Part shown: piece by piece, positions 44,579-52,216 of the stretch
Layout of the letters: each line of letters opens with the position of its first letter
Position numbering within the stretch: position 1 is the stretch's first letter
NCBI RefSeq assembly: GCF_005889745.1
Contig: NZ_VCKZ01000002.1
Location: 1-64,000 of the forward strand
From: Actinomadura geliboluensis
Lineage (GTDB): Bacteria; Actinomycetota; Actinomycetes; Streptosporangiales; Streptosporangiaceae
DNA: 64,000 nt
Reading direction: 5' to 3'
The notes under the pieces: generated by a model
Told to the model about the DNA's origin: nothing
Databases searched by the model: none
What the model saw: the letters and a program-made list of their open reading frames with translations, nothing else
Program-made: the position numbers and the translations under genes

Positions 44579-46066
44579 ATGACGATCACGGCCGAGAACC
44601 GGGCCCGGCTCCTGGAGCCCGCGGCGTGGCGGGGGAAGATCTACGTTGGCGGCGGCTGGTGCGAGGGCGGCGGCGCCGACCTGCCCGTCCTCGACAAGTC
44701 GAGCGGCGACACCCTCGCCGAGGTCGGGACGGGCACCCCCGCCGACGTGGCGCGGGCGACGGCGGCGGCGAACGAGGCGCAGCCGCGCTGGGCGGGCATG
44801 CCCGCCGCGCGGCGGCGGGAGGTGTTCATCCGCGCCGCCGGGCTGGTCACCGAGCACCATGAGGAGCTGGCGGACTGGCTGCTGCGCGAGACCGGCGGCA
44901 TCCGGCCCAAGGTGGAGTTCGAGCTGTTCAAGAGCCGCGAGAACCTGCTGCACGCCGCCGCGACGACAACCCGCCCGGTCGGCGAGGTCCTGCCCGCCGC
45001 GCCGGGTGTGCTGAGCATCGGCCGCCGCGTCCCGCGCGGCGTCGTCGGCATCATCACGCCGTGGAACTTCCCGTTCGTGCTGGCGCTGCGGACGCTGGCC
45101 CCGGCCCTCGCCGCCGGGAACGCCGCCGTGCTGAAGCCGAACCCGCACACGCCCGTCACGGGCGGTGTCCTGCTCGCCAAGCTGTTCGAGGAGGCGGGGC
45201 TGCCGCCCGGCGTCCTGCAGGTGGTGCCCGGTGACGGCGATGTGGGCCAGGCGATTGTGACCGACCCCGGCACCGCGTTGATCTCCTTCACCGGCTCCAC
45301 CCCGACGGGACGCAGGGTCGCCGAGGCCGCCGCCCCGCTGCTGAAGAAGTGCGTGCTCGAACTCGGCGGCAACAACGCCTACATCGTGCTGGACGACGCC
45401 GACGTCGACGCGGCCGCGTCCGCCGGGGCGTTCGCCGCGTTCATGCACCAGGGGCAGGTCTGCATGACGGCGGGCAAGCACATTGTGCACCGTTCGGTCG
45501 CCGAGGAGTACGCCGGAAAGCTCGCCGCCCGCGCGCGGAGCCTGCGGGTCGGGGACCCGGCGCGCGAGGAGGGGGTGAACCTCGGCCCGATCGTCAATCA
45601 GGTGCAGATCGACCGCGTCCAGCGCATCGTGGACGAGAGCGTCGCCGCCGGCGCGGCCCTGCTCACCGGCGGCGGGCACGAGGGCCCGTTCTTCGAACCG
45701 ACCGTGCTGGGCCAGGTCACCGCCGCGATGCCCGCGTACGGCGAGGAGATCTTCGGGCCGGTCGCGCCCGTGATCGCGGTCGACTCCGACGAGGAGGCGA
45801 TCGCCCTGGCCAACGAGGGCGAGTACGGGCTGACGGCCGCCGTCCGCAGCGGCTCGGAGTCCCGTGGCGCCGCCGTCGCCGACCGGCTGCGCAGCGGCGT
45901 GGTGCATGTCAACGACCAGACGATCGCGTACGAGGTGTGGGCGCCGTTCGGCGGGATGGGCGCCTCGGGCAACGGCGACGCCTTCGGCGGCCCGGCCGAC
46001 GCCGACGCGTTCACCGAATGGCAGTGGATCACCCGCCGGTCCGAGCAGCTGACCCACTCGTTCTGA
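44579..46066 (+). CDS. NAD(P)-dependent aldehyde dehydrogenase (benzaldehyde/vanillin dehydrogenase-like)
   Basis: 495 residues. Complete ALDH signature: ITPWNFPFVLALR, SFTGSTPTGRRVAEAA (NAD site), catalytic Glu in LELGGNN, nucleophilic Cys in QGQVCMTAG and the C-terminal PFGGMGASGNG. The LELGGNN/GQVCM combination is typical of aromatic aldehyde dehydrogenases. AAGGAGG precedes the ATG. Co-transcribed with the CMD-like gene; a strong terminator follows at 46110. It would oxidise an aromatic or aliphatic aldehyde produced by the monooxygenases nearby (inference). Confidence 0.9.
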   Translation: MTITAENRARLLEPAAWRGKIYVGGGWCEGGGADLPVLDKSSGDTLAEVGTGTPADVARATAAANEAQPRWAGMPAARRREVFIRAAGLVTEHHEELADWLLRETGGIRPKVEFELFKSRENLLHAAATTTRPVGEVLPAAPGVLSIGRRVPRGVVGIITPWNFPFVLALRTLAPALAAGNAAVLKPNPHTPVTGGVLLAKLFEEAGLPPGVLQVVPGDGDVGQAIVTDPGTALISFTGSTPTGRRVAEAAAPLLKKCVLELGGNNAYIVLDDADVDAAASAGAFAAFMHQGQVCMTAGKHIVHRSVAEEYAGKLAARARSLRVGDPAREEGVNLGPIVNQVQIDRVQRIVDESVAAGAALLTGGGHEGPFFEPTVLGQVTAAMPAYGEEIFGPVAPVIAVDSDEEAIALANEGEYGLTAAVRSGSESRGAAVADRLRSGVVHVNDQTIAYEVWAPFGGMGASGNGDAFGGPADADAFTEWQWITRRSEQLTHSF

Positions 46067-46109
46067 TCGGCTCCTTCTGATCGGCTCATGCTGACCGACG
46101 CCTGAGCCG

Positions 46110-46147
46110 ACAGGGCGGAGGACACGGACCGGTGTCCTCCGCCCTGT
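46110..46147. terminator. Bidirectional hairpin terminator
   Basis: Perfect 16-base-pair stem (arms 46110-46125 and 46132-46147, starting ACAGGGCGGAGGACAC) with a 6-base loop, between the convergent aldehyde dehydrogenase and SDR genes. Confidence 0.8.
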
Positions 46148-46171
46148 CCCCTCCGGCGGCGCACTCCCTTG

Positions 46172-47035
46172 TCAGGCCGGGGGCTGCGCTTTGGTCGGCA
46201 GTCCGAAGAGCTTGGCGCGGACCGTGTCGAAGGCGCGGTCGGGCAGCCAGCGCGCCATGAACGCCAGTTTCCGGGAGTCCTTGCCCGCCAGATACCGGGT
46301 GGACGGCCTGGCGCTTGTGAGCGCCCGCTGCACGACGCGGGCGACGACGTCGGGATCGCTGCCCGCCTGCTCGCTGGAATGGGCCTTCGCCACCATGGAC
46401 CGCAGGCTCTTCTCGTATCTCGCGCGGTGCTCGTCGCCCATGAGCGCCAGCGCCCGCTCCGCCTGCTCCTGCACCTTGTGGGAGGCCGTCGTGCGGATCG
46501 TGGCGGGTTCGATCAGTACCACCTGGATCCCGTCCGCGCGCAGCTCCATGCGCAGCGCCTCGGTGATGGACGCGAGCGCCCACTTGGACGAGGTCAGCGG
46601 CGCCCCGAACGGGATGGTCAGCCGGTCGCCGACCGTCCCGATGTTGATGATGCGCCCGCGCGAGCGGCGCAGCGACGGCAGGAACTCCTGGATCATGGCG
46701 AGCTGCCCGAACACGTTGACCTCGAACTGCCACCGCAGCTCGTCCAGCGGGATCGCCTCCATCGGCCAGGCGGTGCCGATGCCGGCGTTGTTCACCAGCC
46801 CGGCCAGCGGCAGGCCGGACTCGCCGACCCTGGCCGCGGCCGCCTGCACGTCGGCCTCGGCGGTGACCTCGAGGATCAGGGGGGTCAGGGTCCCGTTCGC
46901 GGCGCCGACCAGCGCGTCCCCGTCGGGCTCCTTCCGCACCCCCGCGAAGACGTGGTAGCCGGCCCCCGCGAGCCGGAGAGCGGTGGCACGGCCGATACCG
47001 CTCGACGCGCCGGTGACCACAACGGCTTCGCTCAT
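46172..47035 (-). CDS. SDR-family protein lacking the canonical Ser-Tyr catalytic pair
   Basis: 287 residues. The cofactor-binding motif VVTGASSGIG (residues 6-15), the NNAG motif (82-85), Asn107 and Lys151 are present. At the active site the Y-x3-K tyrosine is Leu147 (APLTSSK) and the serine 13 residues earlier is Thr134 (NIGTVGD). Classical oxidoreductase catalysis needs both, so this member is probably inactive in the usual way, uses other residues, or has a binding or regulatory role. It has its own motif B promoter, with TAGCGT at 47073-47068. Confidence 0.8.
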   Translation of the reverse strand: MSEAVVVTGASSGIGRATALRLAGAGYHVFAGVRKEPDGDALVGAANGTLTPLILEVTAEADVQAAAARVGESGLPLAGLVNNAGIGTAWPMEAIPLDELRWQFEVNVFGQLAMIQEFLPSLRRSRGRIINIGTVGDRLTIPFGAPLTSSKWALASITEALRMELRADGIQVVLIEPATIRTTASHKVQEQAERALALMGDEHRARYEKSLRSMVAKAHSSEQAGSDPDVVARVVQRALTSARPSTRYLAGKDSRKLAFMARWLPDRAFDTVRAKLFGLPTKAQPPA

Positions 47036-47067
47036 GGATGTCCTCCGTAGACTCGATGGCCGTTACG

Positions 47068-47113
47068 ACGCTAGGACGGGTCGGCCGGGCACGCATCTGT
47101 CATGCGACCTGCC
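47068..47113 (-). promoter_or_regulatory. Motif B site and -10 box of the SDR gene
   Basis: GGCAGGTCGCAT followed by GACAGATGCGT (47113-47091), 17 bases, TAGCGT (47073-47068), 33 bases before ATG 47035. Confidence 0.55.
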
Positions 47114-47119
47114 CCGGGT

Positions 47120-47560
47120 CAGCGATCGACCAGTCGGCTGAACCGGTAGATCATTCTCCGGTTCACCGGAGGGAGCGCCGGGAGCGGCAGGACCCGGTCG
47201 CGGCCGTGCCCTTCCACGCGGTGCGCTCGGTGGCGAGCCTGTTGAGCAGCTCGGTCGTGCCGACGGCGTCCTTGACCCTGTGCTGGATCTTGGTGTTGGA
47301 CTCCTAAGGGTGGCGATGTTGCGGTCGCGGTCGCCGGAGAAGATCCGGATCTGGCGGGCGTGGTTGTCGCCTCGGCCGGCCGCTCGCCGACCCCGATCTG
47401 CCGGAGCATCTCTAGCGACCGGGGCGGCGTGCCCACAGCGCGCGAGTAGTTCCCGCCCTCCTCGGCGCGGTCGATCAGGCAGCAGTCGACGCCGGCGAGA
47501 TCGGGCCGAGCAGCGGGCCTGGGCCTGGACGTCGCCGAGCGGGTCCAGGAAGTACCGGAC
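47120..47560 (-). pseudogene. Remnant of a PheA/TfdB-type FAD monooxygenase gene
   Basis: Minus-strand frame reads AGVDCCLIDRAEEGGNYSRA and then VGTPPRSLEMLRQIGVGE, the second beta-strand and following region of FAD-binding_3 hydroxylases such as the one at 1327-2976. It then loses similarity through frame changes. The N-terminal GxGxxG and the whole catalytic part are absent. It lies between two intact genes in a region rich in other gene fragments. Confidence 0.5.
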
Positions 47561-47719
47561 CAGCCGCGCGCCGAGCCGCGCCCGGGCGTCGCTCGGGCCC
47601 CGTCTGCGTCCCGCCTTCGGCATCGCCCCGCCCCTCGCACGACCACTCTGATTCCTCGGTTGAAGAGTTTTTGTTCCTCATGCGGGAAATTAGGCGGCCA
47701 ACCCACTGGGCGGCCCGAA

Positions 47720-48697
47720 TCAGGCGACCGTTCCGACCCCATCGATCCTGCCGAGGTAGCGGCGCAGCAGCAGACCGGCCGCGTCCGGGACCTTCAGATG
47801 CAGTTCCTCGCGGAGGTCGACGGGGATCTCCTCGGGACGGACGCTCGACACGACCGCCTTGTCCTGGTTGAACACGTCGTCGAGGAACCGGCTGTACACG
47901 GCGTCGTACTCGGGGTCGAGGTCGGCGTCGCGCACGCACGTCACGAAGAGCCGGGAGGTGCCGGCGCTGACCGGGCACGGCAGCAGGGAGACGCACAGCC
48001 ACCGCCCGTCGGGGACCTGCCGCTTGAGATGGCAGGTGAGCGGCACGTGGTAGAAGTACTCGAGCGAGACCTTCTCCCGGCCGCCTTCGGGCTTGGCCTG
48101 GACGGTCGAGTAGAAGTAGTGCATCGAGAACTCGTCGTGGTCGATGTCGTGCTCGCTCACCAGCGGGCTCTCCCGGAACCCGAGCAACTCCTCGTGGACG
48201 AACGGGAAGTGGGCCACGTCGAGGAAGTTCTCCACCGCGCGCCCCGCTCCGACCGTCCAGTCGTAGGCGGCGACGACATGGGAGCGGTACCGGTCGTCAC
48301 CGAACCGGCATGCCTCCGGCCATTCCGGGAACGGGGCCACGGGTTCGTCGAGCGCGACCCAGACCAGGCCCGCCTCCTCGCGGACCTGGTACGCCTGCGC
48401 GCGGGCCTTGCGCGGAATCGAATGGCCCTCGGGAAGCGCGGGGATCTTGACGCAGGCGCCGTCGGCGTCGTACTGCCAGCCGTGGTACGGGCACTCGATC
48501 CGCCCGTCGACGACCTGCCCGAGGGAGAGCGCGCTGCCGCGATGGATGCACAGATCCTTCAGCACGGCGGCGCGCCCTCCCGCGCGGAAGGCGACAAGGT
48601 GCTCGTCGAGGAGGGTGAAGCGCCGGGGGCTGTCCGTGACCTCCTCGCTCATGGCGATCGGGTGCCAGTAGGGCCGGTACGCAGCCAGGTTCGTCAT
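47720..48697 (-). CDS. Rieske-type aromatic ring-hydroxylating/O-demethylating oxygenase, alpha subunit
   Basis: 325 residues. Rieske cluster ligands Cys50-x-His52 (CIHRG) and Cys69-x2-His72 (CPYHGW). The mononuclear iron site is in ENFLDVAHFPFVHE, with Asp160, His163 and His168 near it. The length and layout match single-subunit oxygenases of the phthalate/vanillate demethylase (VanA/PobA) group rather than large dioxygenase alpha subunits. No reductase adjoins it; the stand-alone Rieske ferredoxin at 6001-6351 carries a related operator upstream of its operon and could be its electron donor (inference). A promoter and perfect operator A4 lie directly upstream. Confidence 0.88.
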   Translation of the reverse strand: MTNLAAYRPYWHPIAMSEEVTDSPRRFTLLDEHLVAFRAGGRAAVLKDLCIHRGSALSLGQVVDGRIECPYHGWQYDADGACVKIPALPEGHSIPRKARAQAYQVREEAGLVWVALDEPVAPFPEWPEACRFGDDRYRSHVVAAYDWTVGAGRAVENFLDVAHFPFVHEELLGFRESPLVSEHDIDHDEFSMHYFYSTVQAKPEGGREKVSLEYFYHVPLTCHLKRQVPDGRWLCVSLLPCPVSAGTSRLFVTCVRDADLDPEYDAVYSRFLDDVFNQDKAVVSSVRPEEIPVDLREELHLKVPDAAGLLLRRYLGRIDGVGTVA

Positions 48698-48729
48698 GCC
48701 CGCCGCCCTTTCCGCATTTATGCAGAAAA

Positions 48730-48749
48730 TTAGGTATGTAGATACCTAA
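48730..48749 (-). promoter_or_regulatory. Operator A4, perfect palindrome TTAGGTAT-N4-ATACCTAA
   Basis: 8-4-8 inverted repeat with all arm positions symmetric, the best copy of the four. It begins at the last base of the -10 box TAGCTT (48754-48749), which is 17 bases from TTGACG (48777-48772), 33 bases before ATG 48697. Confidence 0.7.
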
Positions 48750-48771
48750 AGCTAGGCCAGTCTTCTCGGGG

Positions 48772-48777
48772 CGTCAA
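48772..48777 (-). promoter_or_regulatory. -35 box of the Rieske oxygenase promoter
   Basis: TTGACG on the minus strand, 17 bases before TAGCTT (48754-48749); the promoter touches the end of the pseudogene at 48774. Confidence 0.5.
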
Positions 48778-48947
48778 TGGGTCCGCCCACGCTGCCGCGC
48801 TTCAGTTCGCGGACGGTCCTCAGGTACGGGACGGTCGCGCGGACCCGCACCTGCTCGTGCCGCTCGACATGCGGCTTCCTGGACCGGCCCCACCCCCGGC
48901 GGCGCGCCCGTCATGATCACGTCGCCGGGCTCCAGCCGCATGACCCG
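48774..48947 (-). pseudogene. Chimeric scar: FAH-family fragment joined to LigM-like C-terminus
   Basis: Reading on the minus strand, 48947-48881 encodes MRLEPGDVIMTGAPPGVGP, matching the block near the C-terminus of the FAH-family protein at 7475-8371. Immediately after it, 48880-48774 encodes KPHVERHEQVRVRATV and then PYLRTVRELKRGSVGG, matching the last residues of the LigM-like protein (KPHVERHEQVQIRATVGPVP...VREVQRAAVGG). Neither gene is otherwise present here. The join is best explained by deletion between a FAH gene and a ligM-like gene that once lay side by side. Confidence 0.65.
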
Positions 48948-48959
48948 GGGCATGCGTAC

Positions 48960-49600
48960 GCCGTCAACGAATCCGCGCCGGATCTTGTTCGAGGGTATGG
49001 CCGGACAGCACGCGACCGTGAGGATCCGTTGGACCGCGTGAGGCGCCTGCGTCAGGTACCAGTGCGCGAACTCGTGCCATTGCGGCAGCGGCACCTGCCC
49101 GGCGGCGAACCGGCCGTCCTCGGCATCTGCCACGATCCCGTGGGCGCGCAGCCGCTGATCGGCCTCGGTGACCGCCGACCGCGCAACTGCGAGGTTGCCG
49201 TGCCGGCGGGCGTCGACGGCGAAGACCGGGCGCCGTCCGGGCCGGAAGCCGCGAAGAAGGTGCGGACCACCGCCAGCTCCTCATCCTGCCATCCCGGACC
49301 GACCACGTAGTCGCGTCCCACCCTTACCAGCTCGTCGATCCGGTCGGCTGACACCGTGCATTCCCCCAGGTGAGGTCTGGCCTGGCCCGGGGAGGTGAAG
49401 CTGTTGTACCGCCCGAGTCGGTGCGGCACATCCGGCCATGGCGTATAGACGGTCCCGTGTCGCCGCGCTGGTGTCTCACCATCACCCGGGTCGGCGCCGA
49501 TCACGGCCTCGGTGTATTCGCGGGTCAAGGCGTCCAGTTCGTCGTTGGTCACGTACTTGCTGAAGGAGAGGGGGAGTGTTGGGCTCCCGAGCGCCCCACC
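48960..49600 (-). pseudogene. Degraded minus-strand coding stretch, family not recognised
   Basis: Protein-like segments occur in changing minus-strand frames: SFSKYVTNDELDALTREYTE, then HRLGRYNSFTSPGQARPHLG, DRIDELVRVGRDYVVGPGWQ and finally QWHEFAHWYLTQAPHAVQRI. The frame changes within it, so it cannot make one protein. I do not recognise the family. Confidence 0.35.
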
Positions 49601-49901
49601 CGTGAACCTCCAGGTCGAACCCGAAGAGCAATGCCTCGGGGTCGATCGACGACAGCTCGACGCCACCCCCGGTGCCCACCGTACGACGCCGGTCGACGTG
49701 CCGCCTCGCCCCGACCGTGGCGGTGCCCCTCTTCTCCTGGCCGGACTCGTCCAGAATCGCGACCGCATCACCGTCATCGTGTCCCACTTCGCGCGTTGCA
49801 GCGGGTCTGCATCTTGTCCGGTGTCGCATCGCCCGCATGCTCGGACGAGATCCGCGACCTGCTCCGGCGAACGGGAGATCTAGATGCGGCTCCTACGGCC
49901 C

Positions 49902-49947
49902 GCGCTCGAATGACCGGCCGCCGCGCAGGTGCGATCGCAGCGCCCGC
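49902..49947 (-). pseudogene. Short fragment of a LAL-regulator gene
   Basis: About 46 bases nearly match the intact LAL gene around 41311-41357 (4 mismatches counted). On the minus strand they encode LRSHLRGGRSFERAR, where the intact gene has LRAHLRGGRSFERAR. The flanking sequence is unrelated. This is evidence of a second, lost LAL gene or of a local duplication and deletion. Confidence 0.5.
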
Positions 49948-50005
49948 GCCGCATCACCGAAGACCGCGAGCTCCGCGATCTGGCGTCCCGCCTGCGCGCC
50001 GCCGG

Positions 50006-50344
50006 TTAGGGCGCACGCGACGTCTTGAAGAGGCTGAGGAGGTGCTGCGCCGCCTTCTTCACCTCTCGCCCGGCGCCCATCGGCGGCCGCGTGCCCACGT
50101 ACCGGCCCCAGCCGGGAGACACGTTGTACTTGGTCCCGTTCATGGTGAGGCAGACGACCTGGCCGCGGCTGAAGCGGACCGGGGCGGCGACGATGGCGCC
50201 GAGCGGCGCCTGGTCAATCGATTCCTGCCGGTTGCCGAGGAGCATGAGCATCCCCTCCCCCACGACGATGTAACCGTGCTGGGCGAGGGGACGCAGGCCG
50301 ATGCCGATCTGCACCTCGTCGAAGACGAGCGTCTGGTTGGTCAT
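50006..50344 (-). CDS. Small conserved-looking protein of unknown function
   Basis: 112 residues; family not recognised. It has a beta-rich central part (VQIGIGLRPLAQHGYIVVGE, SRGQVVCLTMNGTKYNVSPG) and a basic C-terminal helix (REVKKAAQHLLSLF). AGGAG lies 9 bases before the ATG, and a motif B promoter lies about 80 bases upstream, so it appears to be a real gene of the same regulon as the LAL, CMD-ALDH and SDR genes. No signal peptide or membrane segment. Confidence 0.6.
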   Translation of the reverse strand: MTNQTLVFDEVQIGIGLRPLAQHGYIVVGEGMLMLLGNRQESIDQAPLGAIVAAPVRFSRGQVVCLTMNGTKYNVSPGWGRYVGTRPPMGAGREVKKAAQHLLSLFKTSRAP

Positions 50345-50423
50345 CCGGGGGGCTCCTGGGGTTCGGAGGTCGCACTCCGTGCTCTTGCTGGTCGACGCCG
50401 GCCGGGATCCGGCCGGAACATCG

Positions 50424-50470
50424 ATCCTAGGGAGGGGACGGGACGCGGCGAATCTGTCGGGCGACTGGTC
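50424..50470 (-). promoter_or_regulatory. Motif B site and -10 box before the 112-residue protein
   Basis: GACCAGTCGCCC followed by GACAGATTCGC (50470-50448), 18 bases, TAGGAT (50429-50424). It lies just past the stop codon of the TetR gene at 50473. Confidence 0.6.
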
Positions 50471-50472
50471 TT

Positions 50473-51084
50473 TCAGCGCGCCGCTGCTCGCCGTGCCATC
50501 TGGTGCAGGGAACGCCGGAAGCGTTTCCGGACGCCGAGATCGTCGGCGCGGCGGCGGACGCCGTCCGCCCCGACGATGCCGCCCCTGGTGAAGCTGTGAA
50601 CCGCCCAGACGATCTGCCAGGTGAACAGGTCCGGGTCCACCTCGTCGTCGAGCGCCTCGCCCATCAGCTCGCTCATCAGGATGATCGGCGGCGTGCCGTA
50701 CCGCGGCTCCAGGTCGGGGAAGTCGGTGGCGTCCGACATCCAGCGGTGCATCCAGATGGATGGCAGCTCCGGGTGGTCAAGGCAGTAGTCCAGGTAGCGG
50801 TCGATCAGCCGGACCATCCCCTCGGCGTCCGGGGTGAAGGCGGACGCGGCCGGGGACAGGTAGTCCATCCGCTCCCGGCTCAGCCGCTCCAGGACGGCGA
50901 GGAACACCCTGCCCTTGCCGCCGTACTCGCCGGCGACCACGGCGGCGTCGACGCCGCAGGCGTCCGCGATGATCTGCGTGGTCACCTCGTCGTACCCCAA
51001 CTCGGAGAACAGCCGGGCGGCCGTCGTCAGCACCTGGTCGGGAATCCGCGCGCCGGCCGCCTCCGGTGCGCCGCGCTCCGCCAT
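50473..51084 (-). CDS. TetR-family transcriptional regulator
   Basis: 203 residues. HTH at ~15-60 (VLTTAARLFSELGYDEVTTQ, IIADACGVDAAVVAGEYGGK), with the ligand domain containing YLDYCLDHPELPSIWMHRWM. GAGGGG precedes the ATG at 51084; longer in-frame starts lack support. Upstream there is a perfect small palindrome CAATA-AG-TATTG (51175-51186) that may be its operator. Its target is probably local but cannot be assigned. Confidence 0.85.
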   Translation of the reverse strand: MAERGAPEAAGARIPDQVLTTAARLFSELGYDEVTTQIIADACGVDAAVVAGEYGGKGRVFLAVLERLSRERMDYLSPAASAFTPDAEGMVRLIDRYLDYCLDHPELPSIWMHRWMSDATDFPDLEPRYGTPPIILMSELMGEALDDEVDPDLFTWQIVWAVHSFTRGGIVGADGVRRRADDLGVRKRFRRSLHQMARRAAAR

Positions 51085-51248
51085 CTTCAACCCCTCGTAT
51101 GCCGCATATTCCCTGCTCGAGCCCCTATTCCCGGTCTGCGGCCGGGCAACCCCGCCGGAACGGTTTGACTCAGACAATAAGTATTGAACTTTCGATGTCT
51201 TGATGCCCGGGCGAGTCCTGCAGCCGCGCGACGAGCAGCCCCCCTGAC

Positions 51249-51350
51249 AAGGAGGAGCACTATCAGAAGCTGGGCGGCGAATGGCCGGGGCTGTCCACCG
51301 ACGAGGCGGGGGCGCTGTTCGAGAAATGGCGGCAGCGCGAGGCCCGCTAG
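51249..51350 (+). pseudogene. C-terminal fragment of an unidentified protein
   Basis: A plus-strand frame reads KEEHYQKLGGEWPGLSTDEA and ends GALFEKWRQREAR before a TAG at 51348-51350. It has the look of a genuine protein C-terminus, but no start or body is present. Confidence 0.35.
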
Positions 51351-51370
51351 CCGGCGGGCCTCGGCTGTGC

Positions 51371-51492
51371 GAGAGCGCACTGGACGAGACCGAGAAACCG
51401 GAGCCGAAGTACGGCGAGGCGCGGCTCCGGGTGATGGCGGCGGGGGTCAACCCGGTGGACGTCTTCACCCGCCAGAGCATCGCGTACAACAA
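51371..51492 (+). pseudogene. N-terminal fragment of an MDR-family quinone oxidoreductase/alcohol dehydrogenase
   Basis: The plus-strand frame ETEKPEPKYGEARLRVMAAG followed by VNPVDVFTRQSIAYNK matches the conserved GroES-like start of zinc-independent quinone reductases (usual P-x-P-G-E-V-L-V-x-V-x-A-x-G-V-N-P-V-D). Coding stops abruptly at 51492, where a fragment of another gene begins on the opposite strand. Confidence 0.55.
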
Positions 51493-51493
51493 G

Positions 51494-51627
51494 ATGGCTG
51501 AAGTGGTGGTACATGGCGCCGCGCGTCACCCCGGCTCGGTCGCAGATCGCGTTCAGCGACGTGCCCGAGTACCACTCGGCGGCGAACAATTCGCGCGCCG
51601 CCGCGACGAGGCCCTCGTGGTCGCCCT
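51494..51627 (-). pseudogene. N-terminal fragment of a TetR-family gene
   Basis: The minus-strand frame reads LVAAARELFAAEWYSGTSLN and then AICDRAGVTRGAMYHHFSH, a complete TetR helix-turn-helix, but the ligand domain is missing. It abuts the quinone-oxidoreductase fragment at 51492. Confidence 0.6.
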
Positions 51628-52216
51628 CGTGCGCTCCTGCTGGGTACGGCGTGCGACGTCCTTAGCGACCACCTGGAGCGCCCCGGGTTGGGTGGCCTGG
51701 ACAGCTGCAACATCACCGGCGCCGGTTCCGGGTCGAGCGTCGATCTTGGACCCGGCTTCTCTTCCGCCGCCCGTGGACGCCTACGGCACCGGCCCCGTCG
51801 TCAGCCTCCGCGGCCCGGCTTCTTCCCCGGCCAGATGCTTCCGGCCGCCTCCGCCCTGTTCACCGCCGCCAGCCCCGGCCTCGCGCAGCGGCCCGGCAGG
51901 GTGGTGACGGCGTCCGGGTTGTCGAGCGGGGCGTGCGGGTGCCTCGGCCAACGCTTCGGAGACCGAACCATCCCCGCGTGCGCAGGGCCAGACACTTGTC
52001 AGACGCTGCAGCTGGGCAATGAGTCCGCCTCACGTGCGAGGCGGACGAGCGGCGCGGCGCGGTGAGACCGGACGGGACAGGCCGCATGCTCGGCGCGCCG
52101 GGGTGGGCGCCGGCGGAGTGGACCCCTTGAAGACGTAAAGAAAGTCCTTCGCCCCTGCCGCGGACGGCTGCGCCTGATGAGACTGGTGGTAGGACGATAT
52201 TTCGAGAGGATCTCCG

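Larger units (their letters stand above)
51085..52216. other. Gene-fragment region upstream of the DUF1918 gene
   Basis: About 1.1 kb with no intact gene. The left part holds three fragments from three different genes (51249-51627) and the dyad at 51175-51186. I see nothing recognisable between about 51630 and 52190. Confidence 0.55.

Noticed and set aside
41340-44582. 1080-codon plus-strand open frame across the LAL and CMD genes
   Set aside because: It crosses the divergent promoters and both motif B sites, and its sequence is Arg/Gly/Pro-rich without domains.
46061-46087. Tandem 13-base repeat TTCTGATCGGCTC at the end of the aldehyde dehydrogenase gene
   Set aside because: Just two copies with no flanking structure; probably a small slippage duplication.
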